The notes: generated by a model not told the origin, from the letters alone. A stretch of 64,000 nucleotides of DNA from Portunus trituberculatus (GCF_017591435.1 NC_059303.1:10303860-10367859), one strand, 5' to 3'. Positions 26,720 through 43,487 are shown, counted from the first letter of the stretch. Numbers and translations are program-made.

Positions 26720-29396
26720 ATATATTTGATAGAGAGATAGAAACGAAACTCAAAAAACATACAAACGGTAGGAGTCAGTAACACAGAACAGACGTAACTG
26801 AATGTATGATGAAAATATAAGAAAAAATGTGAGCTTTATCGTGAAATGCTTCATCCACAGGTGTGCCGATCATGCAGGTGTATCAGTACACCAGTGTGGC
26901 CTGGCAGCTGCACAACAAATGTACAGAGCAGTTTTATAAATGATTCAGAAAAATCAATGCATTATTTCTTTTTTCTCTCAGCGCTCGAAAATAATATGAA
27001 CTACAATTTCCTCAAGAATATTATTTCTAGCTCGAGACTAGTAGTATGTTTGAATGGCAATGTAAACATTCTTATACACAAAACAACCCGATGGCGTTAA
27101 ACTACACAATTATCACCCACAGAAAACCGTTGACATTTTTTGAGGGATGAATTACGGCACCAATGAAATTTCCTGGGGCAAAATTATTTACATAAACACA
27201 AAATACCACAACAATGTCAGACGTTTTGAGGCAAGACAAGAACCCCATCAAGAACCCGTCTGAGTGAATAGAGCAGGATGGGGCTGGTGATCAGACGGCA
27301 ACCCCAACCCCCATGATTTACGGTGCCCGGAGCGACCTCGCCTCTCTGTTACGATGTCGAGGTTCTTTTATCCCTTCACCAGGTTCCGGCTATTATTGAT
27401 GGGCCGCAACCACCTATAGACCGAGGGAGACAGTGAGGAGGAGAGGTGGGCGGCAGAGGGGGCCTGTGGAGGAGCCGAGTGGTGGGTCTCATACATAACA
27501 ATACCTTCGTCGTGTGGGTTTCGAGGAGCGGCCATGGTTGTGGGCCCAAGAGCCAGCCTAAGCGGTTTTAACCTTAGCTGCACTTTTTCGTAGGTAATGC
27601 CTGAATAACCATGACAAATCGACATCAAACAAATACATTATATAAAGAGGAGAACTTTATATTTATTGACTTGGGCTGGGGAACACTGTATATCACTTTA
27701 CGTCTCTTACAAATTAGACCATTCTAGGACATGAAAAGGAGTGAACAAGAAACGGATTCATTAGACGGGTGGAGTGAGGGATAATTTCTCAGACAGCTCA
27801 TCGTGTACGTTGCATAATCCCTGCCCAGCTGCCCCTATACTACGGAACTGAGCATGCTAGCTAGCGAAGGGGGTCGGAACCTGAACATTTTTCAATCCAG
27901 ATTACCTCGTGCGTCAACCTGTCCGGAGAAGGGCTCCTTGAGGCGGTGAAACCCTTCAAGAGGAACCCGAAGGATGACAGGGACTAATACCTGGCGCTTC
28001 AAGGGACCTGAGTTCGGACATCCATCTGCCTCCACTGGGATTTTCTACCATTCAAATTAGAGGTCTGGGCCACAAAATCTGCAAATCAAGCCATTAGTCA
28101 GACTCGTCGTGTAGAGCCAACCGCCCGACGCTGAGAGGTGAACGACTCCTGTTCCGCCACGGCCGCCACACTGCCTCTGCCGTAACAATTATTGGCTGTT
28201 CGATTTTGCCGGGTAAGTGTCAAGGGAGGGAGGGAAGGAAGGGGTTACGAGTGGCCTGCTACTAATGCTTTGGTGAATACAAGCTACTTTGGGTGTAAAC
28301 GAAAGACCGATTGAGTGTATTGAATGCATTTACTCGTATGCGATAATATAAACTGAAGTGTGACTGAGTATAGTGAATGAGTGTGCGCAGCATGATCAGC
28401 ATATTAACCAAGGTGTAGAAAAACAAAGACATATATGTACATGAGTAATACATGTGATATCAGAAAGTATTGCATGATGCATGGAGGCGTGGGTGGGAAG
28501 GAAATCCATTACCACGCCACGCCTGGACACCCATGGGCGGTGGAGGAGGCGTGCTGTGGTTGAATACTTCGCTGCGTCATGCTAGTGTTTGGAGAGTTAC
28601 AAAAAGAAAAACAAAAGAATAGATAAAAATCCGTAAGTCGCAATTTTATGGGATATGACGTGTAATTATCACCATTTTTCTCCCTGCAAGGCGCTAGGTG
28701 TTTTCTCCTATTAGACTGCGATGATTTATAAGGTGGAAGACGGTGTGGAGGGCAGTGCGTGATGTATGGAGAGAAGAACAATACCTTGGGGAGGAGGGAG
28801 AGGGGCTGAGGAGGGGCTGTATAGATGCGGGGCGGTAAGGGGAGAGGAGGGAGTTGGAGAGAGTAAAGGAAACATGAAGAGATGGTAGGAGAAAGAGGTA
28901 GGGAAGGAAGGGAGGAAGATTAATTATGAAAAATATCTCATTTACTATAAGGCACCCGGTTATTTTGAATATTATATTGAACACAGTGAAGAAAATGTCA
29001 GTTAAATCTCACACTGCAGAAATAAGTATAAGAATAAGAATAATAATTAGAAGAAACATTATTCTCATACCAGTGCCAACCTGTACAAACTTTCATGCCC
29101 TTTTTTTCTCTCCTACTTCATTTTACGACGGAAAAAATAATCCATCCTTTCTTAGCATTCCCCCTACCAAGTCTCCCCTCATGTTCTTGTCCAATGTTCT
29201 CCTCTTGTCCCTCCCTGTCCCCTTTGGCAAGGCAGATAGTAGACTCTCTAAGGGATCAGGTGGCCAGGGGAGTGGTGACGAGGGAAGGGAAGTAAAATTA
29301 TCACGAGGTATGAGACTAGAAAAGAAGGAGGAGCAGGAGAAAGAGGAGGAGGAGGAGGAGGAGGAAAGGAAAAAAGGAGAGTGGAAAAAATAAGGG

Positions 29397-29398
<2 letters not shown>
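26718..29398. other. Long unique stretch without a supported gene
   Basis: This is one of the longest repeat-free intervals. It holds CpG-containing blocks (27230-27560 and 27840-28220), a short GCTAGCTAGC palindrome near 27856, a donor-like CCGG|GTAAGT at 28213 without an acceptor, and a short purine repeat (AGG)n near 29343-29365. Frames are short, and none is recognisable. Confidence 0.5.

Positions 29399-29476
<78 letters not shown>
29399..29476. repeat. (TG)n microsatellite
   Basis: Perfect TG run of 39 copies. Confidence 0.98.
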
Positions 29477-29478
<2 letters not shown>

Positions 29479-29532
29479 GAGTGGGATGGAGGGGAAGTTA
29501 AAGGAGTAGGAGAAGGGAGAGAAGGAAGAGAA

Positions 29533-29612
29533 AGGAGGAGGAGGAGGAGGAGGAGGAGGAGGAGGAGGAGGAGGAGGAGGAGGAGGAGGAGGAGGAGGAG
29601 GGAGGAGGAGGG
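29533..29612. repeat. (AGG)n microsatellite
   Basis: AGG run of about 23 copies with a slightly shifted end; it begins about 57 nt after the TG array. Confidence 0.96.
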
Positions 29613-29730
29613 TAGTGGTGGCACAGGGCCAATACCGTCAGTCCTGACCATGCTCACCACAGCTTGGCACTACCATCACCATCACCACCATAACAGTGAT
29701 GTGATGCATGGGGCTACAGGTAGGAAGATG

Positions 29731-29779
29731 GAGGAGGAGGAGGAGGAGGAGGAGGAGGAGGAGGAGGAGGAGGAGGAGG
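29731..29779. repeat. (GAG)n microsatellite
   Basis: GAG run of about 16 copies that degenerates into AAG/GAA purines to about 29805. Confidence 0.96.
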
Positions 29780-29805
29780 AAGAAGAGAAGGAAGAGGAAG
29801 AAGAG

Positions 29806-30656
29806 GCAGGCAGAAAAGAAGCAACAATATAATTTGTAGAGTGTAGGATTACATAAATCAAACCATAAAAGAGAATATAAAGTAATTCGCGAGTGTGTCA
29901 GCGCATGCACGTAATTCTAACGAAAGGCAAACGTATATAACTATGATCTGGTATATAATTAAACATAATTTCACCCATCACGGGAGACAAAATAATTCAG
30001 TACCTGTTTGGAATTCCTATGCGCATCATTAATTACAAGTCTTCCTAAAATCCAACACCGAGAAACTGAGACAGCACACGAATCATATACACACACGCAC
30101 ACAGACACACAGACATACAGACAGACAGACAGATAAAGAAGGAAGGGGTTGATAGGGTAAATTTTTGTCCTTAACCTTCTTGCATTCCGCTCATAATAAA
30201 TCTAAGGAAAGAGGTGAGAAAAAAAAAATTAAAAAAAAACAAGGAAACATCGGGTAACACCAGGGGAGCATCGCAATCTGTTTTGAAAGCACTCAATTAC
30301 CAGGCACGAGCTGAGTCCGCGTAATATTTATCACTCTCTAAATCACAAACAAACATCACCGTCACGCCTCTGCCTTCCGCCGGTCCCGTTGTAACACGCC
30401 ACTTCCACCCTTGCTCAGAAGTGTCTAAGGGTGTGCAAGGCTTTTTTTTTCCTTTCCCCTTTTTTTATTGCCCCATTCCTCTGTCTTCTTTTCTTGATTT
30501 TTTTTTCTTGCGTTATGACCACGTATGTTCATCTATTACGTCCGTTGATCATAAATATCAAGGGGAGACAGATCTTGTTTGTCACAGGTAAAAATTTCAT
30601 AACCTGGATGACGGTCGTTTGTCACCCGAAACGCACGATAAATACCTCACGTGCTT

Positions 30657-30659
<3 letters not shown>
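29806..30659. other. Unique stretch
   Basis: AT-rich, with a short CAGA repeat near 30117-30132. A ratchet-like but weaker plus-strand junction, CTTGTTTGTCACAG|GTAAAA, occurs near 30586. No gene. Confidence 0.45.

Positions 30660-30739
<80 letters not shown>
30660..30739. repeat. (GA)n microsatellite
   Basis: Perfect GA run of 40 copies. Confidence 0.98.
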
Positions 30740-32598
<1,859 letters not shown>

Positions 32599-32608
32599 CA
32601 CACACACA

Positions 32609-32678
<70 letters not shown>
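32599..32678. repeat. (CA)n microsatellite
   Basis: CA run of about 39 copies with one interruption near 32610. Confidence 0.97.
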
Positions 32679-32683
<5 letters not shown>

Positions 32684-32773
32684 ACGTTCATACAAATAGC
32701 CATCAACACCATTATGGCTTATACACAAACATGCATTCCAGGTTTACCCCCTTGCTCTCACCCCTGTCCACAT

Positions 32774-32787
32774 ACACACACACACAT

Positions 32788-32852
<65 letters not shown>
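32774..32852. repeat. (CA)n microsatellite
   Basis: CA run with one TG interruption near 32787-32788, about 38 copies. It has the same orientation as the array 95 nt upstream. Confidence 0.97.
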
Positions 32853-32854
<2 letters not shown>

Positions 32855-34119
32855 AGTTATGTTTGCGATCTGGGCGGGCAGCCATTAATATAGCCTCTGT
32901 CGACACGGAGGAACCACTCATATTGTAGCGCCGCCGTGAAATATGAATGGCGTGGCAAGTCAATATAGAGCAAGAGAACCCTGTAGGGCCAGTGTCCAGG
33001 GGCCCCGCACCGCCAATTTCTCCGGCACCGTCTGTGGCAAACGACCTCAGGACCCCCAGAGCTTCGCAGTCTGCAGAGATACCATGACCTCTCCTCCTCC
33101 TCCTCCTCCTCCTCCTCTGTCTCCTCGTTCTCCTCATCTTCCTCGTAATGTTACTTGCACCTAGTGGCGGCGGCGGCTGCGGCAGGGACTTCACCTCATA
33201 TATTATGATTGATGTCCTGACCATTTTTGTCCGTTTCTTTTGTTTTCTTAATATTACGCTGGACATTTAAATTACTCTCCCTTCGTCTTATTTTTTTATA
33301 CTTCATCTTTTACTTTTTCTTCTTCCTCTCCTTCTCTCCTTTCCTCTTTATGGTCTTCTTCTCCTAGTCCTGCTTTGGTTACTGATAAACTGTGGTACTA
33401 GAAACACTGACGCCGGGAAAAAAGGGTCGAGGGGGCACATTCTGCTGACCTGGCTCTTGTTCTTGTTCGTGTGTGATCGATGCCACAGTAACCTGCCGTA
33501 GTGGTGGTACTGGTGGTAGAGGCGGCGGTGGTGGTGGTGGTAAAAATCCATAGTTACCCAAGTTTTTGTTCACCCTCCTTTCATTATCTTTTTTTATGAC
33601 TTGGGCGAAGGAAACCACAAAATGTTGTATGTCCCGTTCTAAGCTTTGAGTTATGTAACATGTATTCGTGACCTTACGAGTTTTATGTAACGTTTATTTT
33701 GGAGTTTAACAAACTTTACAAAATAAAATGAGTGAGCAAAAGAGAAATGTTAACCGTTTTAGATATCTTCAATTTATTTACTCTAATATTCAAACATGCG
33801 TCAAATAACGAAGTCATCTACAAAACAGTACGAAGCAAAGAAAACTGGCAGTGGTACCTCAGAATTATCACAGTACACATTACATGCATCGTGAAGCACG
33901 GAGAATAATATCACGTGTAATTAGGCACTGGGTGAGATAGCAGAGAAAATAGAAATGGTAGAGGGATATTGGAAAAGAAACGACAGAGGAGTGTAAATAC
34001 TAAAGAATTCTCTAAACTTGTAATCCATGCGAACCTAGGAAGTAAAGAAATAAAAACAACACTCACGAACTCTCAACAACACCAAAGCAACACAGACAAC
34101 AACACCGAACAACAAACTT

Positions 34120-34122
<3 letters not shown>
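32853..34122. other. Unique stretch with short TCC and GGT repeats
   Basis: CpG-containing to 33200, with (TCC)n at about 33090-33118 and GGT/GGC triplets at 33500-33540. AT-rich after 33570. No gene supported. Confidence 0.45.

Positions 34123-34187
<65 letters not shown>
34123..34187. repeat. (CT)n microsatellite
   Basis: Perfect CT run of about 32 copies. Confidence 0.98.
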
Positions 34188-34189
<2 letters not shown>

Positions 34190-34893
34190 GCCGATACAGG
34201 AAAGAATGCAACTCATGTGAAAATGTTGTCACGCATCGCTCGCTCAGTACTCCAATTTACACCTAATTCCCAGAGTTGCTATTCGGCATGTTTTGTTCCC
34301 CGCCTCTCCGCTTTCGAGTGAACAATTTCGTGTCGCTTCGGAGTTTTTCTCGCCACTTTTACGGCACCGATAATTACGCCAAGGTATGGGAAAAGCGACT
34401 GAAGATATGTTTGGCATTTCAAAGGCTGCGCAAGAGGTGGAATACTTCATGACAATCGGCCATTATTTCTCCTCTTGACACCCTCACTCCCTATACTCCG
34501 GGAGCCAGCCGGTCTGAGCCCCGCCTCCCCTTCCTCTACCCTACCTCGCTCCCGTCCTCTGTCGGGCCTCTCCCTTCCCAGTTCCAGTCTTTTCCCCTCC
34601 CCACCGCTCCTCCCTACTGTTTCCTTGGTGGTAGACTCGCTCTCCCTCTCTCCCATCCACTCTCTGATTCCCTTTTTCTTTCCTTATTTCTCTCTCTCTC
34701 CCTCTTCCTCCCCTCTCCCTAGTGTCTCCCCCTCCTGCCACGGGGATTGGACAGACATGCCCTGCATACTCGCCTCTTGGCCACCCTCCTCTCAAGGGAA
34801 AACTTACACCAAATGCATAGATACAAAAATTTGTTCTGACTGACTACATTTCTCCTCAGTATGATTGGTAGTCGAGACCGGAGGGAGATGAGG

Positions 34894-34899
<6 letters not shown>
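34188..34899. other. Unique pyrimidine-rich stretch
   Basis: The plus strand is strongly C/T-rich at about 34455-34740. Frames on either strand are Ser/Pro/Leu or Arg/Glu/Gly low complexity. No gene. Confidence 0.55.

Positions 34900-34982
<83 letters not shown>
34900..34982. repeat. (GA)n microsatellite
   Basis: Perfect GA run of about 41 copies. Confidence 0.98.
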
Positions 34983-34985
<3 letters not shown>

Positions 34986-35559
34986 GGAAGAGGGGGAAAA
35001 GGAAGGGAGCCAGTGAAAGAGGAAGAGGAGGGAGAGGAGAGGCAGACATGAGAGAAAGACAGACAGAGGGAGGAGACTAGTAATGAGGGAGGAGGCTGGA
35101 GGGACGCCGCTCCGCCAGATGAAAAATGTAACAGAGTAATGTGATTCTTGTACGTATGTCCCTTTGTTTTCTCCCCACGCAAAGGAAAACACTCACACAT
35201 AAACTAACAAACGTTTTCGTTGATAATACCTTAAAACTAAGTGCATCAAAACAATAAATAAATATTCTTTAGTCACAAACACTTTTCCTTACACTTTATA
35301 TTCACACAAGTCTTGGTAGTTAATAATTTACCATCAGGTCACTGGAAAACACGTTTGTAATAATAGAGAGCAAGTAGGAAAGGCATTGCAGGAGCAAAGG
35401 TCGAAGGGGAGTGAGTGAGGGAGAGCAGCAGACGATGCCAAGTTTAAGGGAGTGAGGGGAGCCGAAAAGAATATGAACGAATGTTGGGCGGAGAGAAAAG
35501 TTGAGGGATTGACGGAGAAAGAGAGAGTGTGTTTGTGAGAGCTGCCCCACCCTTCTTTA
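34983..35559. other. Unique stretch
   Basis: Purine-rich to 35090, then AT-rich and mixed. No gene signal. Confidence 0.5.
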
Positions 35560-35561
35560 CA

Positions 35562-35601
<40 letters not shown>
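35560..35601. repeat. (AC)n microsatellite
   Basis: AC run of about 20 copies with one T interruption near 35569. Confidence 0.96.
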
Positions 35602-35606
<5 letters not shown>

Positions 35607-35824
35607 ACCCTCCCCCAAGATTCCCCACGAGGAAATATCGGTCCCGCCTCTGTCTGACGTATCCAGAAAATCTCATTAAACCTTCCAGTCCAAAGTTCTC
35701 CTCTCTTCCCTCCTTTCCTACCGCCCTCCATCCCATCCTCTCTCCCTCCATTCCCTACCGCACCGCACTCCTCTCCCTCCCTCCCTCCCTCCCTGACTCC
35801 TTCCTTTCCAGAGAGAGATTTTTT

Positions 35825-35962
<138 letters not shown>

Positions 35963-36179
35963 ATGATTCGTCCGTGTGCGTTCCCTTTTCCTCTTGTCTA
36001 GTTTTCTTCAGCAAAGTTCGTGGCCTTTATAATAATTTCTATGGTACCAAATCAGATTGGAGGGGTGCCCGTTTTCCCTTGTGCTTTAGGGTTAGAGAAA
36101 AAAAAGGGGTGATCATTTTTTACGAAATCGGCGGAGTGAAAACATGATGGAGTGAGAAACACGCACGCTTCTGAAAAAT

Positions 36180-36560
36180 GATCGATGCCTTTAGGAGACG
36201 GCGAAGCGGGTGGAGAGAGAGGGAAGGAGAGAAGAGACGGAGGGAGGGAAAGAGGGGCGAGGAGGGACCAGGAAGGGAGAGGAGGAGGGGAACTCTCGGA
36301 TAAAAACAAGACCCAACCAGGTGGAAAGAGGGGGAGGGAGAAAGAAGGGAGGGAAGGAAGGAAAGAAAGAGGAAACGCAGGGGGATAAAGTTGCAGTGAA
36401 AAGACAGAGGATAAAGGAGAAACAGATTGTGAGAAGAAAAATAAAAACTGAACGAAATAAAAATAAGAGAGAAAATTCTGGATTGAACAGAGATAAAAAT
36501 CAATGGAAAAAAAAAGACACACTGCAGAGATGAAAATGAGAGAGAATTTAGCAAAATAAC
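36180..36560. other. Long polypurine tract
   Basis: The plus strand is nearly all A and G for about 380 bp, first G-rich and then A-rich. Minus-strand frames of over 140 codons here are Phe/Ser/Pro low complexity and not gene-like. Confidence 0.6.
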
Positions 36561-36993
36561 AGTAATACAATGAAACTCTTTGAAAGCATGATTATCTTCA
36601 TTGAGATAAAGGAGAGCAATACGCTGCGGCTCACTGGAGGAAGAGAAAAAGTAAATATTTCTTAGAAAACATTAAGGTAATATGACTTTTGAAGCGCAGA
36701 AGACGAGAAGTTTAAGACAAAGGAAAGAAGAATGGCGCATGATAAATGACCAGAAAAAAAGGGAACCGTGCAAAAAAACGAAAAAAAAAAATCTCCAAAA
36801 ATATAAGTAAGAAACTGCTGAAGCTGAGAAAAGGAAAAGACCGGGAAGAGAATACTAATAATACATTGAAAAAAACAAAAAACCTCGAGAATGATATACG
36901 CATTATGTACAAAAAAAAAAAAAAAGAAAAGAACAAAAAATACCAATACATGAAACAACAAAGAGTAGCGGAAAAGATATAACAAAAAACGCA

Positions 36994-36994
<1 letters not shown>

Positions 36995-37059
<65 letters not shown>
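36995..37059. repeat. (CA)n microsatellite
   Basis: Perfect CA run of about 32 copies. Confidence 0.98.
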
Positions 37060-37060
<1 letters not shown>

Positions 37061-37300
37061 GTGACGCCTAACATGCAAATCACCGTCACCAGCAGGGCGT
37101 GGAGCGAGGAGCACCAGCACCCGTGGGCCAGCAGGCAGATTCCAGCGTCCGTATCTTTTACACAAATTGAGCTTGCTTGCAACATTACGGCCCAAATTAG
37201 GGTTATTAGCTTAATCCCCCGCCGTGTAATGACTATGATTAGCACTCGGTTAACCGCACGTTGATTAATGCAACAGTGAAGGTTATTAACGCTACCTGCA
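37061..37300. promoter_or_regulatory. Candidate cis-regulatory element (POU octamer plus TAAT sites)
   Basis: Unique, CpG-containing DNA right after the CA array holds a perfect POU octamer ATGCAAAT (37073-37080), a TAATCC core of the Otx/bicoid type (about 37213), further TAAT/ATTA cores and GTTAAC (37248-37253). Such mixtures are typical of developmental enhancers, but all these motifs are short. Confidence 0.25.
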
Positions 37301-37616
37301 GATGATGGTGGGGCGGTGACGGGAGGGGGGTGGTGGGAGGCAGGCTAAAGAGGAGGGGTAGAATACAACAGGGAGTGTCTTCGGCTGTAAAATGGGTTGG
37401 AGTGTTCTGGTACTGGTTCTTTCCCTCTGGTTCTTTTCTTTTGTTGTTTTTTTCTTCCTTTTTTTTCTTTGTTGTTGCTGATGCTGCAGTGTTTGTTATT
37501 TTCTGTTTTGTTTTGTTGTTAGTTATTGTAGTTTGTTTGTCTGTTGTTTGTGTTGATTTGCATGTTTCTAATGGCCGCAATTGTTCATTTTGTTATCTGA
37601 TTCTTACTTCTGAGTA

Positions 37617-37621
<5 letters not shown>
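37301..37621. other. Unique G-rich then T-rich stretch
   Basis: G-rich to 37360, then T-rich to 37620 with a strong acceptor-like TTGCTGATGCTGCAG near 37487. No convincing exon follows it. Confidence 0.4.

Positions 37622-37681
<60 letters not shown>
37622..37681. repeat. (TC)n microsatellite
   Basis: Perfect TC run of 30 copies. Confidence 0.98.
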
Positions 37682-37684
<3 letters not shown>

Positions 37685-38272
37685 AGTGAAGAATCTCTTG
37701 TTAAGATCCTTTTCACTTCCTGTTCATTCACTTACGTCTCACGCAATATGAGTGATGATCGCTGCCTTGCTTCCATAAATCATCGGCACATTAAGCTCCC
37801 CTGCGTATATTAAGGCCTGGCTGCCTCTCCCGCCTCCATCACCACCATCACCACCTCCACAACACACACAAACACTTACACACACGGTCACAATTACTAC
37901 AATTTTAACATTATCCTTTCTATATATTATTACTATTGCTACTAATGTTACTATGGTTGGTGCACTATTCACACTGCCATATACACATACAATACATACA
38001 GAATGCATATAAAGAATACTGCTAAAGAAATAAACAGAGATGATAGTGAAAATAAATGGGTGCTCCCTACCACGCATATGTTTGTGAGTAATCCAGTTTT
38101 CTTTTAAGGGAATTCGAACAACGTAAAGTGACACGTAACACAAGTAGATAAAGTGCGATAAGAATACAAGGGGAAGGTTTCTTGTAAGAAGGTGACCTTG
38201 CTTATCTTCCCACACACCAAAACAAGGCGCCAATGGGACCCTGATGACGAAAGCGAGTGGTGTGTTTTTCAG
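37682..38272. other. Unique stretch
   Basis: Mixed sequence. The plus-strand frame of the next entry is open back to about 38192, reading RRQWDPDDESEWCVFQ just upstream, so an earlier acceptor is possible. Confidence 0.4.
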
Positions 38273-38305
38273 GCCCCACTCGTGTCAACAACAGCCCAGG
38301 AGAAG
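38273..38305 (+). CDS. Candidate 33-nt microexon, 11 codons (unrecognised)
   Basis: GTGTGTTTTTCAG, a good acceptor, precedes 33 nt that translate as APLVSTTAQEK and end at GAGAAG|GTAAAC, a moderate donor. The phase is 0-0. The frame is also open upstream (DPDDESEWCVFQ), so a larger exon starting near 38227 is an alternative. The peptide is too short to identify. Confidence 0.22.
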
Positions 38306-38370
38306 GTAAACACATTTTTTTTTTCTTCCATCCTCTCCCCTTTTCCTTTCCTTGTTTCCATCTTTCCTCT

Positions 38371-38393
38371 ACACACACACACACACACACACA

Positions 38394-38427
<34 letters not shown>
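38371..38427. repeat. (AC)n-(TC)n compound microsatellite
   Basis: An AC run of about 13 copies switches directly into a TC run of about 16 copies at 38396. Confidence 0.97.
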
Positions 38428-38431
<4 letters not shown>

Positions 38432-39000
38432 GATTTATAGAAGTCTCTGTTTGCGATTTACACACGCCTTCTGCCCTGTAGTTCCTCATGGATATATCTA
38501 TTTTTTTCTATCACTCTTGCCCACTCACCTTATTCTTTCCCCCTTTCGAGCCAAGGAATCGATGGAGGTATGAGTTATCGCGACAGTTCCCATGACCACC
38601 GTGTTGACGCTAAAGCCATTAAGATTAAAGTAGAACGGACGTTGATCGATGGAGGAGGCAGGAAAGGTGTTTGCCCGGGCCAATCCACAGCCTTTGTTTC
38701 TTCTCCTTCACTCCACTACTCCTTCCTTCCTTCCTCTTTCCGTAACAGCGATAAACCTTTCTGTTCTTCCTTTTTTACCTCTCCTAATACTAAGCAGCAA
38801 GCATTTATTTAACTTTCAACTATTTTTCTTATGTTTTTAGCAATATGGATACAATGAGACTTTTATAATGTACATATACGTCATATAGACTTAAGATACA
38901 CTTATATAGCCTACAGACAGCCACAAAGGTCCTGTAATCGCGTGAGTTCACCTCGCTTCAACTGGGGGACGAAAACATATGGAAAATCGACTCAGCAAAG
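38428..39000. other. Unique stretch
   Basis: C/T-rich with AT-rich parts, no gene signal. It ends at a CRE palindrome. Confidence 0.45.
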
Positions 39001-39008
39001 TGACGTCA
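39001..39008. promoter_or_regulatory. CRE palindrome TGACGTCA
   Basis: Perfect CREB/ATF palindrome in CpG-containing sequence (38980-39115) upstream of a CA array. No initiator or TATA box is evident nearby. Confidence 0.28.
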
Positions 39009-39115
39009 CGCAGCCTCCCATGACCGACACAAACTTTCGGCTTCGATTAACTTCACGCACGGACAGGCGGCTTTAGCGCTTCCGTTCACTGGGATATGCG
39101 TCCCCCTTCCCGCCC

Positions 39116-39786
<671 letters not shown>

Positions 39787-39931
39787 AAATGTCATGTTAA
39801 TAACGCAGTGTAACAATGACACGTTCCTGTAATTGGAATTGGTAAAAATAATAACTTTCACATCGGTACAGCAGCTAATTTCATTTTTTTTCTCCACTCA
39901 CTTTCGATCTACCACTGTTAATACCCACAAT

Positions 39932-41652
<1,721 letters not shown>

Positions 41653-41761
41653 TAACCGTAAGCCTATAGAAGCTCCCCTACCCCTCCCGCTGCTCCCAGA
41701 CTCCCACGCTCCGACCCTGACTGATAAGAGAACTCACAGTGAAGGTGATCGAAGGCGATAA
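41653..41761 (+). CDS. Candidate terminal exon, 35 codons plus stop (unrecognised)
   Basis: It is preceded by one of the longest polypyrimidine tracts in the window, almost all T/C from about 41604, ending TTTTTTTCCAG at 41652. After one nucleotide the frame reads NRKPIEAPLPLPLLPDSHAP then TLTDKRTHSEGDRRR and stops at TAA (41759-41761). A donor-like GTGAAG|GTGATC near 41744 offers an internal-exon alternative of 92 nt. A 17-nt A run follows at about 41792, but no AATAAA. The peptide is not recognised. Confidence 0.25.
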
Positions 41762-42046
41762 GGTTGTCTAACAAAAGTGACAGAAACTTCACAAAAAAAA
41801 AAAAAAAACGTAGATTGTATGTGAATTTTGATATAAAGAGACGTAACTCTCCTGTTTCTTACGTACAATAGGTCCACAAATATCTTTTTATTAATTGTTT
41901 TTCATTCGGTTAAATGTGTAAATAACATATGAAACTTATGCGAAGAATTGAGCAAATACGAAATGCCAATAACATACATCGATTAACTTTAGAGGATAAT
42001 AATGATATATAGGAAAATACATCACCATTTTTGACATGAAAGAGCG

Positions 42047-42048
<2 letters not shown>
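41762..42048. other. Unique AT-rich spacer
   Basis: AT-rich with a poly-A run; no gene. Confidence 0.45.

Positions 42049-42134
<86 letters not shown>
42049..42134. repeat. (GA)n microsatellite
   Basis: Perfect GA run of 43 copies. Confidence 0.98.
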
Positions 42135-42138
<4 letters not shown>

Positions 42139-42524
42139 TGGAACTTGAAGGGGGAGGAGAGGCGTGACAGGCAAGACAGAAGATGGAAGGAAGGGTCGCT
42201 ACTCCCTGTCAAGGCCGAACGTGTAGTAGACCTCTTCCTTCTTCTCTGTCTCTTCCTCTTCCTTCTTCTTGCCATTCTCTACTTATGTAACTTTAACAAC
42301 AATTGACCTATTATTTCTTGTTATTATTTATTATCATTTCTGAGATGATTCGAAAGACATCAACAATTTAAAATTCTTAAGAAAATGCAAATATCATCGT
42401 AGCATATTGTTATATATCCAATCATTGTTAGTAATTGATTTATTTGAACTGTTAAGCCTGTCACTTTAGTTGCCTGTCTTTACTCTGTCACTACTAACTT
42501 TAACACAAAATAACAAGATGCCGC

Positions 42525-42542
42525 TGTTACTACTACTACTAT

Positions 42543-42584
<42 letters not shown>
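42525..42584. repeat. (TAC)n microsatellite
   Basis: TAC run of about 19 copies with one ATT interruption. Confidence 0.95.
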
Positions 42585-42898
42585 CATTGTATACCACCAA
42601 GACAACCACCAGCACTAGAGTCAATTCATCTTAATTATCATCTGGAGACATTATTCATAACCTAATTATATTCCACGTCCTTGCCCCACGTCAGACCTTC
42701 ACACATCCCAGCCAGAGTCACATAAATGCACATCAAATTTATACCCAAATGAAACGTTTCTTCAACCGCACAAAAACTTATCTTCGTCTCCCAAGTCATT
42801 CCCACCAGTATAAAAAGAGATCTTATATATATACCCGCTCCGACCCGCCTCACACGAACAGTATGATACATCCGGCTCTGGAGGACTGCCAGCTAAGG

Positions 42899-42900
<2 letters not shown>
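42585..42900. other. Unique spacer with TATA-like box
   Basis: A TATAAAAA at about 42809 lies in otherwise unremarkable sequence, with no initiator at the expected distance. No gene. Confidence 0.4.

Positions 42901-42945
<45 letters not shown>
42901..42945. repeat. (GT)n microsatellite
   Basis: Perfect GT run of about 22 copies. Confidence 0.98.
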
Positions 42946-42949
<4 letters not shown>

Positions 42950-43485
42950 GAACACTGTCATGGAAGGAGGTGTAGGTTTATCACAGACAGGTAAGGAAGA
43001 ATAAGGGGTGCTGCGGAGTGTTGGTGGTGGTGGTGGCGGTGGTGATGTGTGTTCTAGAGGTGCCAGGAAGGATGTGCTAAGAGGAGTAATGGGGTCGCTA
43101 CAGTGCCATGGAAGGGTGTGGAGCTAATGGTGGGGAACGCGGCAGGTATGGAGAGGTTGGTGCTGGTGCGGCATTGGGTTAAGAAATGGTAGTGAAAACT
43201 CGTAAGTCTTTCATCGTGGCGTAAGGGTTATGAGGGGTGTGTGTTGGAGGACGCGAGGTTTGGAGGGAAGGAAAAAGGAAGTGTATATTTTAGTACGTAT
43301 ATTTCAGTACTGTAGGCATATTGTGTGTGTTGTTCCAATGAGGTAATAGATGATAAAAGATCGATCTGTTTATGGAAAATTCACAAAATAATGGAAAAGA
43401 ATAACGACAAATAAAATAGTAACAATCAAAGAAAAATTATGAAAAAAAAAAATTATACGAACTGACCAAAAATTAATTTATACAC

Positions 43486-43487
<2 letters not shown>
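42946..43487. other. Unique G-rich then AT-rich stretch
   Basis: G-rich with a short TGG run near 43021-43042, then AT-rich. ACAG|GTAAGG near 42991 is donor-like without an acceptor. No gene. Confidence 0.45.

Noticed and set aside
36052..36570. 172- and 144-codon minus-strand frames
   Set aside because: Complement of a polypurine tract; Phe/Ser/Pro low complexity.
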